Positions 6,414 through 9,823 of a stretch of DNA of 9,823 nt are shown here, in pieces (position 1 is the stretch's first letter; each line of letters begins with the position of its first letter). A program made the position numbers and the translations under genes. The stretch is from an uncultured Bacilli bacterium (GTDB lineage: Bacteria > Bacillota_I > Bacilli_A > RF39 > UBA660). The stretch is taken from contig CANQUW010000034.1 in the NCBI GenBank assembly GCA_947627145.1, forward strand, positions 1 through 9,823, written 5' to 3'. The notes beneath the pieces are model-generated. The model ran no database searches. It was not told the origin of the DNA and saw only the letters and a list, made by a program, of their open reading frames with translations.

Positions 6414-8573
6414 TTATTTTTTATTTACTTTTCTTGAACTTATTGCTTCTTTTCTTGAGAAGTTTAGTCTTCCACGTTTATCTGTTCCAATTGCTTTTAC
6501 AATTATTTCGTCTCCTACTTTTACAACGTCTTCTGTTTTTTCTACACGTTTTGTATCTAAGTGAGATATATGAACAAGTCCTTCACATCCAGGCCATACT
6601 TCTACAAAGCATCCAAAGTCTTCTACTTTGACAACTTTAGCTGTATAGTTTTTACCTTCTTCTACTTCACGTACAACATCTTCAATCATACTTCTTGTTT
6701 TATTTATTACATCTTGGTCTGTATGATAGATAATTACACGTCCATCGTCTTCTAGGTCAACTTTTACTGCATTTATATTATTTACATCTGTAACATTTGA
6801 TGCTTCACAAATAATTTTAGTTATCATTTCACCACCACGACCGATAACATCTTTGATTTTTTCTGGTTTAATCATAAATGTTACTGTCTTAGGTGCATAT
6901 TTAGAAACTTCCGCTCTTGGTTCTTTTATTTGCTTTTTGATTACTTTTAATATTTCAAGACGAGCTTTTTTAGCTTGTTCAAGTGCTTCTGATAATATTT
7001 CTTTAGTAACACCTTTAATTTTAATATCCATTTGAAGAGCACATATTCCGTCTTTTGTTCCTGCAACTTTAAAGTCCATATCTCCTAGATGATCTTCCAT
7101 ACCTTGAATATCTGTAAGTATAGTGTAATCATCTCCATCTGTAATTAGTCCCATAGCAATTCCTGCGACTGGTGACTTGATTGGAACTCCTGCAGCCATT
7201 AATGACATACAACCTGCACAAATTGAAGCTTGAGAGCTCGAACCATTTGATTCAAGTATTTCTGATACAACACGAATAGTATAAGGAAATTCATCTTCTG
7301 ATGGTATTACTTGAAGTAAAGCTTTTTCTCCTAAGGCACCATGACCTATTTCACGACGACCAGGGGCACCATATCTTCCAGTTGAACCAACTGAGAATTG
7401 TGGGAAATTATAATGTAACATAAATCTCTTTCCATCTTCAAGTCCAAGTCCATCTAATATTTGATGTTCTCCTAAAGCACCAAGTGTTGTAACTGAAAGT
7501 GCTTGTGTCTCTCCTCTTGTAAATAATGCAGAACCATGAGTTCTTGGAAGTACATCAATATCAGTTGATAAAGGTCTTATTTCATCCATCTTACGTCCAT
7601 CTGCACGAATATGTTCTTTTACAACAATACTTCTAAATAATTTATATTCTACATCACTTAATACTTGATTTATCATAACAGTAAGTTCTTTTAATGCATC
7701 ACTATCTAAATCTTTATTTTCATCACTTGCTAGAATGGTATTTACTACATCTTCTTTTATAGCATCTACTTCTTCATGCATTTTTAATTTTTCTTTAATA
7801 CGTAGAGCTTTATCCATTCTTTCTGTTGAAAGACTCTCTACTCTTTCTCTTAATTCGTGAGTAATTTCAAGTCTTTCATAATCTATTTTTTCTACACCGA
7901 TTTTTTTAATTATTTCTTCTTCAAATTTAATTAATTTCTTAATAGCTTTATGACCTTCCATTAAAGCATCAAGCATTATATCTTCACTTACTTCTTTAGC
8001 ACTAGACTCAACCATGTTAATTGCGTCTTTTGTTCCAGCAACAGTCAAATCAAGTAAAGATTTTTCTGATTCTTCAGGAGTAGGATTGATTATATATTTT
8101 CCATCAACATACCCTACTTTTACTCCTGCAATTGGTCCATCAAATGGTATTTCACTAATTGATACTGCAAGAGATGACCCAAGCATTGCAGTTAGTTCTG
8201 GTGAACAATCTTGATCTACTGAAAGTACTGTATTAATTACTTGAACTTCGTTTTTAAATCCTTCTGGGAATAATGGTCTCATAGGTCTATCTATCATACG
8301 TGCAGCCAAAGTTGCATTTTCTGTTGGTCTACCTTCTCTTTTAATGAAACCTCCTGGGATTTTACCTACAGAATATAATTTTTCTTGATAATTTACTGTA
8401 AGTGGGAAAAAGTCGGAAAGCAAGTTTACTTCTTTATTCATAACTGCTGCAGTTAAAACAACAGTATCATTATATCTTACAAGAACTGATCCAGTTGCTT
8501 GTTTTGCCATTTCTCCGTGCTCTACAACAATTTCTTTGCCATAAAAATCTAATTTAAATATTTCTTTTTTCAT
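6414..8573 (-). CDS. pnp: Polyribonucleotide nucleotidyltransferase (PNPase)
   Basis: 3'-5' phosphorolytic exoribonuclease that releases nucleoside diphosphates from RNA; a trimeric cytoplasmic enzyme. 719 residues, normal length. In order: RNase PH domain 1 (about 10-140, GKIPGGFIKREGRPTE, MIDRPMRPLFPEGF); helical linker (about 150-300); RNase PH domain 2 (about 310-530) with GAPGRREIGHG, the phosphate-binding SNGSSSQAS, and the metal-ligand motif DIQGMEDHLGDMDFKVAGT, whose Asp residues match the catalytic pair of E. coli PNPase; KH domain (about 560-620, IGRGGEMI); and S1 domain (about 643-708, GCFVEVWPGCEGLVHISHL). ATG 8573 is chosen because GAGGAG (8583-8588) lies 9 nt upstream. A TTG at 8582 would overlap the ribosome site. 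It follows rpsO, the order seen in both E. coli and B. subtilis, but has its own promoter. No residue needed for catalysis appears missing. Confidence 0.98.
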   Translation of the reverse strand: MKKEIFKLDFYGKEIVVEHGEMAKQATGSVLVRYNDTVVLTAAVMNKEVNLLSDFFPLTVNYQEKLYSVGKIPGGFIKREGRPTENATLAARMIDRPMRPLFPEGFKNEVQVINTVLSVDQDCSPELTAMLGSSLAVSISEIPFDGPIAGVKVGYVDGKYIINPTPEESEKSLLDLTVAGTKDAINMVESSAKEVSEDIMLDALMEGHKAIKKLIKFEEEIIKKIGVEKIDYERLEITHELRERVESLSTERMDKALRIKEKLKMHEEVDAIKEDVVNTILASDENKDLDSDALKELTVMINQVLSDVEYKLFRSIVVKEHIRADGRKMDEIRPLSTDIDVLPRTHGSALFTRGETQALSVTTLGALGEHQILDGLGLEDGKRFMLHYNFPQFSVGSTGRYGAPGRREIGHGALGEKALLQVIPSEDEFPYTIRVVSEILESNGSSSQASICAGCMSLMAAGVPIKSPVAGIAMGLITDGDDYTILTDIQGMEDHLGDMDFKVAGTKDGICALQMDIKIKGVTKEILSEALEQAKKARLEILKVIKKQIKEPRAEVSKYAPKTVTFMIKPEKIKDVIGRGGEMITKIICEASNVTDVNNINAVKVDLEDDGRVIIYHTDQDVINKTRSMIEDVVREVEEGKNYTAKVVKVEDFGCFVEVWPGCEGLVHISHLDTKRVEKTEDVVKVGDEIIVKAIGTDKRGRLNFSRKEAISSRKVNKK

Positions 8574-8598
8574 GTGTCTCAACTCCTCACTAAGTAGT

Positions 8599-8607
8599 AT
8601 TATATCA
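8599..8607 (-). promoter_or_regulatory. pnp promoter (extended -10)
   Basis: TGATATAAT on the minus strand is a perfect extended -10. No good -35 is visible, because the expected position falls in the T-run of the rpsO terminator. Transcription would begin near 8592, leaving a leader of about 20 nt. This lets pnp be expressed apart from rpsO. Confidence 0.65.
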
Positions 8608-8614
8608 TGAAATA

Positions 8615-8643
8615 CACAAAAAAAATAGACATTTGTCTATTTT
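8615..8643 (-). terminator. rpsO terminator, containing the rpsO stop codon
   Basis: AAAATAGAC and GTCTATTTT (8635-8643 with 8622-8630) form a 9-bp stem with an AAAT loop, and eight T lie at its 3' side (8618-8625). The TAG stop of rpsO (8637-8639) lies inside the ascending arm, so a ribosome finishing S15 covers the hairpin. Confidence 0.85.
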
Positions 8644-8906
8644 CTTAAGCCTAATTCTTTTATTAACTTACGATATCTAGTTACATCAGTTCTTGCTAGA
8701 TATCCTAACATATTACGACGTTGTCCAACTTTCTTTAAAAGTCCACGACGTGAATGATAATCATGTGTATGAACTTTTAAGTGTTCAGTTAATTCTTTAA
8801 TTTCTTCTGTTAGAATAGCTATTTGAACTTCAGCAGATCCAGTATCTTTATCATTGATTCTATATTTTTCAATGATTTTTGTTTTTGCATCTTTTGTTAA
8901 AGCCAT
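8637..8906 (-). CDS. rpsO: 30S ribosomal protein S15
   Basis: Primary 16S rRNA-binding protein of the 30S platform, binding the central-domain three-way junction (h20/h21/h22). It is 89 residues, the standard length. Diagnostic segments are [15 protein letters not shown] (22-36), the loop [19 protein letters not shown] (46-64) that contacts rRNA, and [24 protein letters not shown] at the C-terminus. ATG 8906 has AAAGGAAGTG 6-7 nt upstream. It has its own promoter and a folded leader. In many bacteria S15 represses its own translation by binding such a leader. It precedes pnp, and its stop codon lies within its terminator. Nothing unusual is seen in the protein. Confidence 0.98.
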   Translation of the reverse strand: MALTKDAKTKIIEKYRINDKDTGSAEVQIAILTEEIKELTEHLKVHTHDYHSRRGLLKKVGQRRNMLGYLARTDVTRYRKLIKELGLRK

Positions 8907-8934
8907 TTTAACACTTCCTTTCTTAATATATTTT

Positions 8935-8981
8935 GCCTAGTTCTAAGTAAAGAGTCGGAAAATCTCTAAACTGGGAACTGG
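8935..8981 (-). promoter_or_regulatory. Probable S15 autoregulatory leader
   Basis: The minus-strand leader between promoter and ribosome site folds back. CCAGTTC (8975-8981) pairs with GAACT-A-GG (8936-8943), leaving one bulged A, and encloses a second hairpin AGAG/CTCT capped by ATTTTCCGA. Firmicutes rpsO leaders are known to imitate the rRNA junction bound by S15. Position, size and a bulged stem enclosing an inner hairpin agree with that, but I cannot assign the exact structural class by eye. Confidence 0.55.
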
Positions 8982-8992
8982 TAAGTACATAT

Positions 8993-9021
8993 AATATACT
9001 ATAAAATATCTTTTTTTTCAA
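8993..9021 (-). promoter_or_regulatory. rpsO promoter
   Basis: -35 TTGAAA (9016-9021), 17-nt spacer, -10 TATATT (8993-8998) on the minus strand; TATTAT two bases further on is an alternative -10. The start would be near 8986, just before the folded leader. The promoter begins 8 nt after the preceding gene's stop codon. I see no terminator with a T-run between the two, so readthrough into rpsO is possible. Confidence 0.65.
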
Positions 9022-9028
9022 GTATTTT

Positions 9029-9823
9029 CTATTTTAATCTTAGTTTATACCAAGATGATGATACTTCATTGTTTTCTTTTACTTGATATGTAGTAGAACC
9101 ACCTTCATATGATACTACTAGATTAGCAACTTTCTTACCATCTATTACAGTATTTGTTTCTTGTACTGCATAATTACAATCTTTATCTATATCATTACCA
9201 CCAAATTTAGATGATTTTTTAATATGACATACTCCTCCTTGTTTTAATTCAAATACTTCATCGTCTTCAGTTAATTCTACTGTACTATGTAAATTATTAG
9301 TATATAGTTTATAAGTACCATATTTTATAAAGTAATCTCCTAAGTCTACTCTTTTTTCTTTTTCTATTTCAAGTTTAGCATTTTCTATTTGTTTATCTAT
9401 TTCTGATTCAAAACTTGATGTAATATAATTATCTCCTTCATAATCTCCAACTAAAGCATTCATATCATTATGTAGGTCATCTTTTTTAATTTCTCTATAA
9501 GTTATAGATATATCACGCATTACATATTTTCTTTTAAACTCTTTATCTTCTGGAGAATATTTTATTTTTTTAATATCACCTTTAATTAAACTATTTGTTA
9601 TATGTAGATTTCCATTACTTGGATTATCTTCATCAGGTATAAATAAAGCCCAACTATATTCATGATCTTCTACAGTACATAATATTTTTAATGTTGTTTT
9701 TTCATATTTTCTACTACCTTTAACTTTATCATCTTGTATGTATGCAAAACGTGTTACTCTATCTCCAGCTTTATCTGTATACTCTATAAACATTTCTGGA
9801 TTTTTCTTTTCGTCGACATTTAC
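9029..9823 (-). CDS. Protein of unknown function, N-terminus outside the window
   Basis: 264 residues are visible, reading in frame from the right edge (VNVDEKKNPEMFIEYTDK). The Met at 9793 has no ribosome site upstream, so the true start is beyond the window. I do not recognise the family. It is hydrophilic with no membrane segment in the visible part. The first third alternates beta-like segments and contains ILCTVEDHEYSWALF, then a Lys/Asp-rich part (KGDIKKIKYSPEDKEFKRKY), a short charged helix (SEIDKQIENAKLEIEKEKR), and a C-terminal beta-rich part with two Cys (GGVCHIKK and KDCNYAV) about 20 residues apart, possibly a disulfide if the protein is exported. The end (TTYQVKENNEVSSSWYKLRLK) looks like a final strand. 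ILCTVE also occurs in the membrane protein at 4592-5395, so an envelope or lipoprotein role is possible but unproven. Confidence 0.75.
   Translation of the reverse strand, partial: VNVDEKKNPEMFIEYTDKAGDRVTRFAYIQDDKVKGSRKYEKTTLKILCTVEDHEYSWALFIPDEDNPSNGNLHITNSLIKGDIKKIKYSPEDKEFKRKYVMRDISITYREIKKDDLHNDMNALVGDYEGDNYITSSFESEIDKQIENAKLEIEKEKRVDLGDYFIKYGTYKLYTNNLHSTVELTEDDEVFELKQGGVCHIKKSSKFGGNDIDKDCNYAVQETNTVIDGKKVANLVVSYEGGSTTYQVKENNEVSSSWYKLRLK

Noticed and set aside
8574..8582. TTG start giving pnp three extra residues
   Set aside because: The TTG abuts the GAGGAG ribosome site with no spacer; the ATG at 8573 has a 9-nt spacer and matches usual PNPase N-termini.

Overview
This is a strongly AT-rich bacterial chromosome segment, most like an uncultured Bacilli or Mollicutes-related gut lineage (RF39-type). 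The evidence is the low-GC codon use, the Firmicutes-style purine-rich ribosome binding sites, the rpsO-pnp order, an SMC shortened to about mycoplasma length, and small one-TM or zinc-ribbon proteins typical of such genomes. TGA is a stop here (it ends the deacetylase-like gene just before a terminator) and Trp is TGG, so the code is the standard bacterial one. All conventional genes lie on the minus strand, so the window reads right to left.

Right to left: a gene of unknown function, cut by the right edge (9029-9823). Then rpsO (S15), with its own promoter, a folded leader that looks like an S15 autoregulatory site, and a terminator that contains the rpsO stop codon. Then pnp (PNPase), with its own extended -10 promoter and terminator. 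Next come a membrane-anchored, apparently inactive NodB/polysaccharide-deacetylase-like protein (5470-6330) and a one-TM protein of unknown function (4592-5395), each followed by a terminator. Next is a zinc-ribbon HExxH metallopeptidase-like gene broken by two indels (3307-4470). At the left edge is smc, lacking its last C-terminal residues, with a near-consensus promoter and a terminator just upstream.

The most interesting part is the 2929-3306 interval between smc and the broken peptidase gene. It holds a compact convergent pair that looks like an unannotated type I toxin-antitoxin locus. The plus-strand transcript encodes a 30-residue hydrophobic peptide behind a perfect Shine-Dalgarno sequence. 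That Shine-Dalgarno can be closed by a 5' UTR helix, and the two ends of the mRNA are complementary to each other. A minus-strand promoter and terminator define an antisense RNA of about 110 nt covering the toxin mRNA 3' UTR. The layout is that of TxpA/RatA and BsrG/SR4, but I do not recognise the peptide sequence.

rpsO and pnp are translation and RNA-turnover housekeeping genes, and smc serves chromosome segregation. The remaining genes are lineage-specific envelope or unknown proteins.
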